Assembly (NCBI GenBank): GCA_964548365.1
Contig: CAZJRD010000002.1
Span: 106,110 to 170,109 of the forward strand
Length of the DNA: 64,000 bases
Source: B46-G9 sp964548365
GTDB lineage: Bacteria; Desulfobacterota; DSM-4660; Desulfatiglandales; Desulfatiglandaceae
Direction: 5' to 3'
The notes below the pieces were generated by a model. That model made no database searches. It was not told the DNA's origin and was given only the letters and a program-made list of their open reading frames with translations. Below are positions 43,312 through 51,464 of this stretch, piece by piece. A program made the translations under genes and the position numbers. Every line of letters starts with the position of its first letter. Position 1 is the stretch's first letter.

Positions 43312-43651
43312 CAGAGATAGAACCGAAAATCAAGCATATTGTGCGAACGCGGGTTTCTGAGATATTCGTTAAGCTTCGGCTGCATCGTGAAATCGGGAAA
43401 AGCCTGTGTTATTAAATCTGCGTTACAGATGGTCGGTTACTACGCATACTAAAGTACCGTGTCTCGGGACAAGCGCAAAAAGGGCAACAGAGATGACCTG
43501 ATACCCTGAGTTGCAGCCACAATATCCTGCGGTCAGCTTTTGCTTGATCCACGAGGCCGAATCCGGTATAGTCATAGGCGCAAAAAGGAAGCTCCTGTCA
43601 CCGAAACCCGGGGTGGATGCAAATCGAAGATCCCGTTTAAAGAGGTTCATG
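43312..43651. other. Intergenic region upstream of the hydrogenase operon
   Basis: This 340-base gap lies between divergent transcripts. Apart from the promoter at 43544-43572, no gene, strong hairpin or operator was recognised. An open frame from 43511 continues into the beta subunit but lacks a ribosome site before 43652. Confidence 0.4.
43544..43572 (+). promoter_or_regulatory. Sigma70-like promoter of the hydrogenase operon
   Basis: TTGATC (43544-43549), a 17-base spacer and TATAGT (43567-43572) lie about 80 bases ahead of the beta-subunit start. Confidence 0.55.
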
Positions 43652-44842
43652 ATGAAAAAAACAGGAACGAATCTGGACCAGCGGATGTTTTTTCCCAAAG
43701 TGGCGCTGGCCGTTATGATCGAAACCCTGAGCGCGCAGGGATACGCGGTCATTGCACCGACATTGCATAGGGACGTCGTCAAATTAAGACCGATCACCCG
43801 CAGTGATGAAATTGCCCGCGGGCTGCGGGACCTGCAGGACGGCGGGCATTACCGCCTTGAACAAGGCGATGAAGCCCTTTTCTTCGAATACGTGGTCGGG
43901 CCGGACAGTGCGAAATGCTATTTTTTCCCGGCCCGCCAGGAGCTGTTTGCCTTAGATATTGAAAACGGCCGATTTGCCTTGCACCAGAGCCGGGCAGAGA
44001 TCCCGAAACTCGCCTTATTCGGGTTAAGACCCTGCGACCTGGCGGCCATCCGCGTTCAGGACCGGGTCTTTGGCGGAACAGAACCGGCAGGCGCAACGCG
44101 GTGTGAAGCCGAACTCCATTACAGACGGGCCCGGGCACAATCCATGGTCATTGCGGTCAACTGCACCCGTCCGGGCGGAACGTGCTTCTGTGATTCCATG
44201 GGAACGGGTCCGAAAGCGACCGAGGGGTTTGACGTGGCCATGACCGAGCTGCGCTCGGGTTTTGTCGTAGAAGCCGGCTCAGACGCCGGCATGTCGCTTT
44301 TGCACGATCTGCCGCTGCGGGACCCGTCTCCTGCTGAGCTGGAACTGGCGGACCTGAAAATGGAGCGGGCCCGTGAGCACATGGGACGCAAGCTCGACAC
44401 CCGGGACATCGTCGAGGTGCTGGATAGCAACATTGAACATGTGCGATGGGACAACGTCGCTGAGCGGTGCCTCTCCTGCGGCAATTGCACGATGGTGTGC
44501 CCCACCTGTTTCTGCAGCACCGTCTCGGATTCAAGCGATCTGGCCGTCAAGAGAGCGGCGCGCACACGCCATTGGGAATCCTGTTTTACCCATCAGTTTT
44601 CCCATACCACGATGGGGCCTCACCGGCATACGATCAGGGGCCGGTACCGCCACTGGATGCGGCACAAGCTGTGCACTTGGTGGGAGCAGTTCGGCACCAG
44701 CGGATGTGTCGGCTGCGGACGGTGCATTACCTGGTGTCCGGTGGGAATCGACCTGACGGAAGAAACGGCCGCGATACGCGGCGGTTCCCCGAAAACCGCT
44801 GACCATGCGGCTTTCCCTCTTGAAAGCGAGGTGACAAAATGA
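43652..44842 (+). CDS. hydB: Group 3b NiFe-hydrogenase beta subunit (4Fe-4S)
   Basis: This subunit of about 396 residues resembles the sulfhydrogenase/NADP-hydrogenase beta protein. An N-terminal domain carries scattered conserved Cys (LFGLRPCDL, CTRPGGTCFCDSMG, near 120 and 165). Two C-terminal 4Fe-4S motifs follow (CLSCGNCTMVCPTCFC near 270; CVGCGRCITWCPVGID near 350). It carries electrons between the flavin subunit and the small subunit. The ATG at 43652 follows AGAGG; 47 upstream codons of the open frame have no ribosome site. It overlaps the gamma gene by 4 bases. Confidence 0.92.
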   Translation: MKKTGTNLDQRMFFPKVALAVMIETLSAQGYAVIAPTLHRDVVKLRPITRSDEIARGLRDLQDGGHYRLEQGDEALFFEYVVGPDSAKCYFFPARQELFALDIENGRFALHQSRAEIPKLALFGLRPCDLAAIRVQDRVFGGTEPAGATRCEAELHYRRARAQSMVIAVNCTRPGGTCFCDSMGTGPKATEGFDVAMTELRSGFVVEAGSDAGMSLLHDLPLRDPSPAELELADLKMERAREHMGRKLDTRDIVEVLDSNIEHVRWDNVAERCLSCGNCTMVCPTCFCSTVSDSSDLAVKRAARTRHWESCFTHQFSHTTMGPHRHTIRGRYRHWMRHKLCTWWEQFGTSGCVGCGRCITWCPVGIDLTEETAAIRGGSPKTADHAAFPLESEVTK

Positions 44843-45714
44843 CACTGGCGCAGGGCGAGACAACCCCGCCGCTCGTCTGCGGGCTGGATACCTGGATGCC
44901 CGTGCCGGCGCGCATCCTCGATATCAAAGACGAAAATTTCAACACCTATACCATTCGCCTGCGAATAGAAGATGAGGCCGCCCGCAATGCATATCGGTGG
45001 GCGCCGGGCCAGTTCAATATGCTCTATGTCCCCGGTGTAGGAGAGGCCGCCATCTCCATCAGCTCCGACCCGGAAAAGCCTGCTGAGCTTGAACACACCA
45101 TCCGCGTCGTGGGTTCGGTGACGCGGGCGATAAAAAAAACGGGAACAGGGGGGATTATCGGCATACGCGGACCTTTTGGTACAAGCTGGCCTACAGAGGG
45201 CATCAAAGAAAAGAATGTCGTGATGGTGGCCGGCGGCATCGGGCTGGCGCCGATCCGCCCCATGATTTACTGGCTGCTTCATCATCGCGACCATTGCAAA
45301 CGAGTCGTCCTGCTCTATGGCTGCCGTTCGCCTGAAGACCGGGTTTTCGCTCCGGAACTGGAAAAATGGGAGCTCAACAGCAACATTGATGTCCTGGTGA
45401 CGGTCGACAACGCAACGGGCGACTGGACCGGCCCTGTGGGCGTGGTCACACACCTGCTCAGGCGGATCAGGGTCGATGCCGAGCATACGACGGTCATGGT
45501 CTGCGGCCCGAAGATTTTAAACCGCGCCGCGTCCTGGCAATTCCTGCAGCTTCACGTCCGGCCGGAACAGGTGTACGTTTCCCTGGAGCGCAACATGAAC
45601 TGCGGGTTCGGCCAATGCGGTCACTGTCAGTACGGTTCAAAATTCGTATGCCGGGACGGACCTGTTTTTCGTTTTGCCGACATCGCGCACATTTTTGCCA
45701 AGGAGGAGATCTGA
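44839..45714 (+). CDS. hydG: Group 3b NiFe-hydrogenase gamma subunit (FAD, NAD(P) reductase)
   Basis: This 291-residue ferredoxin-reductase type protein has an FAD-binding beta barrel (about 15-110; FNTYTIRLRIEDE, QFNMLYVPGVGEAAISISSD). The NAD(P) domain shows GGIGLAPIRPMI (near 135) and CGPKILN. A C-terminal 2Fe-2S site has CGFGQCGHCQYGSKFVC. It links hydrogen oxidation or production to NADP(H) in the cytoplasm. It is coupled to the beta gene by ATGA and to the delta gene by TGATG. The name follows the Pyrococcus hydBGDA order and is not to be confused with the maturase HydG. Confidence 0.93.
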   Translation: MTLAQGETTPPLVCGLDTWMPVPARILDIKDENFNTYTIRLRIEDEAARNAYRWAPGQFNMLYVPGVGEAAISISSDPEKPAELEHTIRVVGSVTRAIKKTGTGGIIGIRGPFGTSWPTEGIKEKNVVMVAGGIGLAPIRPMIYWLLHHRDHCKRVVLLYGCRSPEDRVFAPELEKWELNSNIDVLVTVDNATGDWTGPVGVVTHLLRRIRVDAEHTTVMVCGPKILNRAASWQFLQLHVRPEQVYVSLERNMNCGFGQCGHCQYGSKFVCRDGPVFRFADIAHIFAKEEI

Positions 45715-46529
45715 TGGCGCCGGTTGACGAAAGAACAGCTGAAAAACCCAAACTTGCGGTCTACAAATTTTCAAGCTGCGACGGGTGTCAGCTCTCGATT
45801 CTAAACCTGGAGGACGAACTTCTGGATCTGGTTGGTGCGGTCGAGGTAGCCTTCTTTCTCGAAGCGCGCCGCCAGGTCCTGCCGCCGCCCTATGATGTCG
45901 GCCTGGTGGAGGGGAGCATCTCCACGCCCGATGAAGAAGAACGTATCCAGCAGGTTCGCCGGGACTGCAAATTTCTGGTGGCCATCGGCGCCTGTGCAAC
46001 TTCCGGCGGCATCCAGGCATTGCGCAACTGGGCCGACGTGGAAGCATACAAACGGACGGTTTATCCGGAGCCCGCTTTTCTGAAGACCCTGGAGACGTCA
46101 ACGGGGATTGCCTCACATGTGTTCGTGGATTTTGAGCTGCGGGGGTGCCCGGTCAATAAGGATCAGATCCTGGAACTGGTGACGGCACTGCTCATCGGGC
46201 GCAAGCCCGATATCCCCACCCACAGCCTGTGCGTCGAATGCAAACGCCGGGGATATCCCTGCGTACTGGTTTCAAAGGGAGAACCCTGCTTAGGCCCGAT
46301 TACTCAGACGGGATGCGACGCATTGTGCCCCGGGCTCAGCCGGCCCTGCTACGGATGTTTCGGCCCCATGGAACAACCCAATATCTCCTCGCTGGCAAGC
46401 TGGTTTAATCGGCTGGGTTTTACCCCGAGAGACATCAAGCGGATGCTGAGGACCTTTAACGGATATCTCGAACCCTTTAAACAGGCAAGTGACTATTATG
46501 AGCAACGCGAAGAACCCAAAGGAAAATAG
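45714..46529 (+). CDS. hydD: Group 3b NiFe-hydrogenase delta (small) subunit
   Basis: This subunit of about 271 residues has the proximal-cluster motif SSCDGCQLSILN (near residue 20). GACATSGGIQ (near 102) and the Cys set VECKRRGYPC, CLGPITQTGCDALCPGLSRPCYGCFGP (about 180-225) bind 4Fe-4S clusters. There is no Tat signal, as expected for a cytoplasmic hydrogenase. The ATG overlaps the gamma stop (TGATG) and follows AAGGAGGAG. Its 3' end overlaps the alpha gene by 32 bases. Confidence 0.94.
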   Translation: MAPVDERTAEKPKLAVYKFSSCDGCQLSILNLEDELLDLVGAVEVAFFLEARRQVLPPPYDVGLVEGSISTPDEEERIQQVRRDCKFLVAIGACATSGGIQALRNWADVEAYKRTVYPEPAFLKTLETSTGIASHVFVDFELRGCPVNKDQILELVTALLIGRKPDIPTHSLCVECKRRGYPCVLVSKGEPCLGPITQTGCDALCPGLSRPCYGCFGPMEQPNISSLASWFNRLGFTPRDIKRMLRTFNGYLEPFKQASDYYEQREEPKGK

Positions 46530-47859
46530 AAAGCGCACCATCCGGGTGGGCGCGCTTGCGCGGGTGGAGGGAGAAGGTGCACTCCACCTGGTGATGAGCG
46601 GGAGCCGCGTCGAGGAAGTGCGCCTGGAGATTTTCGAACCGCCGCGTTTTTATGAAGCTTTTCTTCAAGGCCGGGATTTTATGGAAGTGCCGGATATCAC
46701 GTCGCGCATCTGCGGCATCTGCCCCATCGCATACCAGAGTGCCTCCTGCTATGCCCTGGAAAAGGCAATGGGTGTTTTCGACCAGCTCGATACGCCCATA
46801 CAGAAGCTGCGCGACCTGATTTACTGCGGCGAATGGATCGAAAGTCATGTGCTGCACATGTTTATGCTCCACCTGGCCGATTTCCTGGGTTATGAAAGCG
46901 CCGTCAGCATGGCGCGGGATCACGGCGGGATCGTCAGGCGCGCCCTGCGGATCAAAAAGGCAGGAAATGCCATCGTAGAACTCCTGGGGGGCCGGTCCGT
47001 GCACCCGGTGGGCATGTGTGTGGGCGGATTTTACAGCTGTCCGGATCCGAAGGATGCGGCATCGCTGCTTCCGGAAATAAAGGCCTGCCTGGCCGACATG
47101 GTCGACCTCACTTTTTTTCTTGCCCAAAAGGTAACCTACCCGGACTTTAAACAGGATTACGAGTTTGTCGCCCTCTGCCCCGATGACGAATATCCCATGA
47201 ACCTTGGCCGCATCAAATCAAACAAGGGCCTTGATGTGGATCAGCAGGAGTTTGGCGAAGCCATCGAAGAGCGCCAGGTTGAGCATAGCAATGCACTTTT
47301 CTCGGCAATAAGGGGCCGGGGCGCTTATCTGGTCGGCCCCCTGGCGCGCCTCAACCTCAACCATGAGAAACTGCATCCGGTTGCCGCTGACCTGCTGCCA
47401 AAGGTCTGCGCGGCCGTCGGCAAAAATCTGCCCTGGGACAATAGCTTTTTGAGCCTGCCGGCCCGGGCTCTTGAAACCGTGCATGCCCTGGCTCTTGCGG
47501 CCGAAATTCTGGAATCTTACGTGCCTCCTTCCGGCTGCCGGATTCCGATAGCGCCCCGTGCCGGGTATGGCGGCCATGGCACCGAGGCGCCCCGAGGCAT
47601 CTGCTGGCATGAATACAGGACGGAAAACGACGGCACCGTTTCATTCGCCCGGATCATACCCCCCACGGCCCAGAACCAGATGTGCATCGAGCAGGACCTT
47701 TACGAAATGGCAAAGCAGGTCGTGGACCTTGAGGATGAAGGGGCCGCCATGCGATGCGAACATCTCATTCGAAACTACGATCCCTGTATCAGCTGTTCGG
47801 TCCATTTCTTGAAGTTTGAACGCACATGGCACGAAGATCCCGCAAAAAGCCGATCCTGA
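46498..47859 (+). CDS. hydA: Group 3b NiFe-hydrogenase alpha (large) subunit
   Basis: This catalytic subunit of about 453 residues has the N-terminal nickel motif RICGICPIAYQSAS (near residue 68). The C-terminal nickel motif is DPCISCSVHF (near 435), followed by a 15-residue tail ending in SRS that a maturation protease should remove after the His. RVEGEGALHL at the start is typical. With beta, gamma and delta it makes the NADP-linked cytoplasmic hydrogenase/sulfhydrogenase. The ATG at 46498 is chosen over a GTG at 46489; neither has a strong ribosome site, in keeping with coupling to the delta gene. Confidence 0.95.
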   Translation: MSNAKNPKENRKRTIRVGALARVEGEGALHLVMSGSRVEEVRLEIFEPPRFYEAFLQGRDFMEVPDITSRICGICPIAYQSASCYALEKAMGVFDQLDTPIQKLRDLIYCGEWIESHVLHMFMLHLADFLGYESAVSMARDHGGIVRRALRIKKAGNAIVELLGGRSVHPVGMCVGGFYSCPDPKDAASLLPEIKACLADMVDLTFFLAQKVTYPDFKQDYEFVALCPDDEYPMNLGRIKSNKGLDVDQQEFGEAIEERQVEHSNALFSAIRGRGAYLVGPLARLNLNHEKLHPVAADLLPKVCAAVGKNLPWDNSFLSLPARALETVHALALAAEILESYVPPSGCRIPIAPRAGYGGHGTEAPRGICWHEYRTENDGTVSFARIIPPTAQNQMCIEQDLYEMAKQVVDLEDEGAAMRCEHLIRNYDPCISCSVHFLKFERTWHEDPAKSRS

Positions 47860-48323
47860 TCGTCACCTGCGGCAATCCGGATGCTGGAGACGACGGCTTT
47901 GGAGATGCCGTGGCTGAAGGCCTTTGTGCCGATACATTGCCCGGCATAACCGTTGCGAAGCTGGGAACCCGGCCGGCGGACCTGCTGGATCACGCACAGG
48001 GATATGCAGTGCTTATCATCGTGGACGCGGTCTGTTGCCCCGGCGAAAAACCGGGCAGCCTGATTGAAATGGACTGGTTTGATCCGGCGCGTCCTGCCTT
48101 AAAGAGCGAGGAGGCATTGAGCACCCATGGCATATCCCTCGGCCGGCAGATTGACCTGGGACAATCCCTGGAGATGCTGCCGCCTGTTGTCCGGCTGGTG
48201 GGAGTCAATATCGTCCAGCCGGAAATCGGACGTCTCATGACGGAAGCTGTGCGAAAATGCATCCCTGAGGCGGTAAGGGTTATCAGACAACACGCCATCC
48301 GTGCAAAGTCAGGAACAGAGTAA
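47826..48323 (+). CDS. Hydrogenase maturation endopeptidase (HycI/HyaD-like)
   Basis: This 165-residue protein opens with the family motif ILIVTCGNPDAGDDGFGDAVAEGL, in which the conserved Asp/Glu near residue 22 binds nickel. LIIVDAVCCPGEKPGSL follows (near 65) and a His (THGISL, near 100) completes the site. It cuts the C-terminal tail of the hydrogenase large subunit once nickel is inserted. It overlaps the alpha gene by 34 bases, so the two are translationally coupled. Accessory hyp genes are not in the window. Confidence 0.92.
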   Translation: MARRSRKKPILIVTCGNPDAGDDGFGDAVAEGLCADTLPGITVAKLGTRPADLLDHAQGYAVLIIVDAVCCPGEKPGSLIEMDWFDPARPALKSEEALSTHGISLGRQIDLGQSLEMLPPVVRLVGVNIVQPEIGRLMTEAVRKCIPEAVRVIRQHAIRAKSGTE

Positions 48324-48443
48324 AGACGGTTCCATCGAATCGGGACGGATCAGGCCGGTCATGGTGGCCGCTTTCACCTGTCTTTGCCATCCGATAGGGT
48401 GGGGCGTCTGTTTATCGGACCGTCAGTGAGGAGAAAGTAATCG

Positions 48444-49565
48444 ATGCTGAAGCAAATTGTGGAAGTCATTCAAAAGGGAGATGCAAACGGAAACGGGATG
48501 CTGCTGAGGATGAAGCTCCCTTCGGGAATAGAGATTTTCGGGCTTCCAACCGAGAATGGCTATGGCGGTGACTGGGACCTGGGACCCACATGGAACTACC
48601 TGGTAATGCTTGACAAACCCTTTCTGGTGGATACCGGCAGGCTCGGCATGGACAAAACGTTACTGGAAATGATGAAAGCGGTCGGCATCGAGGGAAAGGA
48701 CCTGGATTCGATTCTCATCAGTCACGGCCATGAAGATCATGATGGTGCGCTGGCAGAAATGGTGGAACATACCGGGGCTGAAGTGAAGGCCCATCCGGTC
48801 TATGATCGATTGATCCGATATTATCCGGAAGATGCGCCGCCGGATTTCAGGAAGGGGTTTCCGGCCTTTTGCTGGCGTTGTTTCATGCCGGAGTCCTTCA
48901 TATCGGAAAACTGCCTCGAATATCACAGGACCCGCAGCAGGCTGAAGATCAGGGCCATCCGAGAAGGGAACGGTGAACTCGGCGACGCTGTGGATGTCTA
49001 TCATGTCCCGGGACACAGTCCGGACGCTATTGCCATGATCATTGGAGGCGAGGCCCTCCTGGTGGGAGATACCGTGCTCCCGGGTATTACGCCGTGGCCC
49101 AGCCAGGAGGCGTTTTTCCCTCCGGTAAAGGAGCTCCTGAGTCCCGATTATACGCATGCCGAAGAGATTTTCGGCCTCAGGGCCTACATCCGCTCTCTCA
49201 GAAGGCTGAAAGAGATCGGCAGAGATTTCGGGGAATTGCTCGTGTTGCCGGCCCACCGGCTGTTTTATGGAAACCAATGGAACGAGGTTGGCCTGGAAAA
49301 ACGGGTGGACGAGTTGGTGGAACACCATATCCAGAGATGCAGCGCTGTCCTGGACATCGTCCGGCAGGAGCAGAAGACGGCCAGAGAGATCTCACTGGAA
49401 CACTTCGAAGAGCGGCAGCTGAAAGGGTACGGCATCCTGATGGCTGAAAACGAGATTGTCAGCCACTGCGAGCTATTGGAAGCATGCGGGGATATGCGTC
49501 GCGCGGGAGATCATTACCTGGCCACGGGAACCGCGAATTTTGAGACCTTCATCCGGTCATTGTAA
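48444..49565 (+). CDS. MBL-fold metallohydrolase with long C-terminal region
   Basis: This 373-residue protein has the zinc-binding SHGHEDHDG motif near residue 92. Further metal ligands lie in VYHVPGHSPDA (near 192), VGDTVLP (near 212) and PAHRLF (near 270). The C-terminal 100 residues are helical (HHIQRCSAVLDIVRQEQKTAREISLEHF), like the winged-helix tail of LACTB2-type nucleases or hydrolases. A GAGGAGAAAG ribosome site lies before the ATG. Its distance of 120 bases from the hydrogenase protease leaves co-transcription open. Substrate unknown. Confidence 0.8.
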   Translation: MLKQIVEVIQKGDANGNGMLLRMKLPSGIEIFGLPTENGYGGDWDLGPTWNYLVMLDKPFLVDTGRLGMDKTLLEMMKAVGIEGKDLDSILISHGHEDHDGALAEMVEHTGAEVKAHPVYDRLIRYYPEDAPPDFRKGFPAFCWRCFMPESFISENCLEYHRTRSRLKIRAIREGNGELGDAVDVYHVPGHSPDAIAMIIGGEALLVGDTVLPGITPWPSQEAFFPPVKELLSPDYTHAEEIFGLRAYIRSLRRLKEIGRDFGELLVLPAHRLFYGNQWNEVGLEKRVDELVEHHIQRCSAVLDIVRQEQKTAREISLEHFEERQLKGYGILMAENEIVSHCELLEACGDMRRAGDHYLATGTANFETFIRSL

Positions 49566-49610
49566 CTTCAAATAGATACTGGGCACTGGCGAGTACCCAA
49601 TTCAGAAATG

Positions 49611-49683
49611 AGATGTTTCTTGCAAGATCAAGTCGAAGATCCCGGACTTTGAGCGGGAGAAATCAAGGGATTACGCGGAGGGA
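49611..49683. repeat. Truncated copy of the MITE-like element
   Basis: Bases 49626-49656 match the interior of the 24665-24852 element (AGTCGAAGATC-CGGACTTTGAGCGGG) and neighbouring bases match with gaps. The terminal inverted repeats are missing. The stop codon of the acyl-CoA dehydrogenase gene (49671) falls within it. Confidence 0.6.
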
Positions 49684-50825
49684 GAAAGACCCAGGTTACG
49701 GCTAATAATCAGTTTCATGATTTCACTTGTCCCCGCAAAAATTGACAAGGAACGAACGTCACGATAGATGCGACAGATCCGGTACTCTTCCATATATCCG
49801 TACCCTCCATGGATTTGCACGGCCTGATAAGCGATTCGATTTACCATTTCGCCCAGCCAGTATTTTGCCATAGACACCTTCTGAACTATCTGTTTGCCCC
49901 GAATGTGATCCACGATGAGGCTGTCAAGAAAAGTGCGACCGAGCTCCACTTCTGTTGCCATGTCGGCCAGACGGAACGCATTAAACTGAAAATTCCCGAT
50001 TGGTTTCCCGAACGCCTCGCGGGTTTTGGCGTAACTCAGTGCCTCTTTCAAAGCCTCCTCCGCGTTCACCTGGCACTTTATACTCACATCCAGCCTTTCT
50101 TGCTGGAGTTTCTCCATCATGTACTTGAAACCCTTGTTTTCTTCACCCAAGAGATTGGATGCGGGCACACGGCAATCCTCGAAAAAAAGCTCAGCCGTGT
50201 CTTGCATATGATAGCCCATCTTTTCCAGCTTGCGCCCCCTGGAAAACCCCGGTGCATCCTTGTCCACCAGGATTAAACTGATACCTCGGTGGCCGGCCTC
50301 GGGATCCGTCTTAACAGCCATTACAATCACATCTCCAAAGTAACCATTGGTAATAAACGTCTTCTGACCATTAATGACATAGGAGTCCCCATCCTTGACC
50401 GCTCTGGTCCGGATTGCGGCCAAGTCGGATCCTGTATTGGGTTCGGTCAGTCCAATAGCAGTGATCACATCACCGGTTACGCACTCCGGCAGCCAGCGTT
50501 TCTTTATATCAGGCACACCATAGGAGTGAATATAGGGAGTGGCAACATCACTGTGCAGAGGAACCCCCACACCAAAACCATCCCCCCTGATCAACTCCTC
50601 ATTAATAATAACCGAATACTCGAAACCAACATCCAACCCTCCGTATTCCTCCGGCAGCCAGGGACACAAGAACCCTTGCTTCCCCATTTTAAGCCACAAC
50701 TCCCGGGGAACAGCCCGTTCAGCTTCCCATTGAGGCACATTGGGAGTGATCTCATTAGCTACAAATTTCTTGAATGCATCACGAAAAATCTGGTGTTCTT
50801 CGGTGTAGATTCTTTCATTCATCAC
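49671..50825 (-). CDS. LCAD-like acyl-CoA dehydrogenase
   Basis: This 384-residue flavoprotein of standard length has LTEPNTGSDLAAIRT (near 125), the ETF/FAD-contact stretch KLEKMGYHMQDTAELFFEDCRVP (near 200) and a C-terminal HGGYGYMEEYRICRIYRDVR. The final loop reads IFAGTSEIM, so the usual Glu of the EGT motif is Ala. As in long-chain acyl-CoA dehydrogenase, the catalytic Glu is probably in the QQERLD helix near residue 240. It would oxidise an acyl-CoA to enoyl-CoA. It stands alone on the minus strand, apart from the fad operon. The exact chain length is not predictable. Confidence 0.9.
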   Translation of the reverse strand: MMNERIYTEEHQIFRDAFKKFVANEITPNVPQWEAERAVPRELWLKMGKQGFLCPWLPEEYGGLDVGFEYSVIINEELIRGDGFGVGVPLHSDVATPYIHSYGVPDIKKRWLPECVTGDVITAIGLTEPNTGSDLAAIRTRAVKDGDSYVINGQKTFITNGYFGDVIVMAVKTDPEAGHRGISLILVDKDAPGFSRGRKLEKMGYHMQDTAELFFEDCRVPASNLLGEENKGFKYMMEKLQQERLDVSIKCQVNAEEALKEALSYAKTREAFGKPIGNFQFNAFRLADMATEVELGRTFLDSLIVDHIRGKQIVQKVSMAKYWLGEMVNRIAYQAVQIHGGYGYMEEYRICRIYRDVRSLSIFAGTSEIMKLIISRNLGLSPSA

Positions 50826-50983
50826 TTCGACTCCCGGTTCACTCTAATCTTTTCTGATCCCCCTCCAGTTACAACACCAAGGCACCCGGATTCTCTTATG
50901 CCCTGCGTTTCTTCCAAACTGCACCCTCTTTTGATCCGTACATATATTATACTATTGTGCCCCCTTTTCCCACTGCTTTTTTG

Positions 50984-51030
50984 AAAACCTCTTGGGTTGT
51001 GACCGTATCTGACAAAACCATCCTGTATGA
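50984..51030. repeat. Short dispersed repeat, copy 2
   Basis: The stretch from 50999 matches 39601-39632 in the same orientation (24 identical bases, 2 mismatches, 6 identical). The two copies are 11.4 kb apart and bracket the molybdenum hydroxylase, hydrogenase and acyl-CoA dehydrogenase genes. Confidence 0.7.
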
Positions 51031-51098
51031 TGAAAAGAAATGGGTCCAAAAGTCTGCGTGAGTCCGTGTGGGCCTGTGGCTGAAGCCAGGGAAATCAT

Positions 51099-51127
51099 TT
51101 GACAGATTCCCTATAGGGGGTTACTAA
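51099..51127 (+). promoter_or_regulatory. Sigma70-like promoter with palindrome in the spacer
   Basis: TTGACA (51099-51104), 17 bases and TACTAA (51122-51127). The spacer contains the perfect palindrome CCCTATAGGG (51110-51119), a possible operator. It would serve the small ORF at 51183 and the MBL gene at 51465. Confidence 0.45.
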
Positions 51128-51182
51128 AAACTCAGTGCGTGCCTATTGCAACCGGACAAACCACGAGAGGTGAGGCCTTTTG

Positions 51183-51392
51183 ATGAAAAAGCCGGGACTG
51201 ATCGAGACAGCAGTCCGCCCTTTTCCCGAAAAGGAATTTGACGCCGCCACGACTCAAATCACCATTAAGTGCCATGTCATCGGTCGCATGCTCAAAAAGG
51301 GCCTGGATCCATACCGGTCCTGTATCGAAACCTGGGGAAAAGCACTCGAGAATGGAAAAAAGTCGACGGTATTTCAATTGGAGTCTCAATAG
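51183..51392 (+). CDS. Small hypothetical protein
   Basis: This 69-residue open frame (MKKPGLIETAVRPFPEKEF...) lies about 55 bases after a promoter candidate and behind a GAGAGGTGAGG ribosome-site-like run. The protein is basic, with two Cys and no membrane segment. I do not recognise a family, although the length and the short WG-K/R-rich end could be an HTH or regulatory peptide. It may be a chance frame; the promoter and ribosome site are the only support. Confidence 0.3.
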   Translation: MKKPGLIETAVRPFPEKEFDAATTQITIKCHVIGRMLKKGLDPYRSCIETWGKALENGKKSTVFQLESQ

Positions 51393-51464
51393 TTTTCTAT
51401 TCTGCCGGGTTGAGTTTCTTATTTAATTGTGGGCCCAATTCCACAAGGCCGGATAGAATTCGTG

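Larger units (their letters stand above)
50826..51182. other. Intergenic region between the acyl-CoA dehydrogenase and a small ORF
   Basis: This 357-base gap holds a short dispersed repeat (50984-51030) and a rightward promoter candidate (51099-51127). No gene is supported in it. Confidence 0.4.

Noticed and set aside
50815..50825. A second FadR-like half-site (ATGAATGAAAG) at the start of the acyl-CoA dehydrogenase gene
   Set aside because: Only one arm is present and it is formed by the start codons ATG-AAT-GAA; no inverted partner follows.
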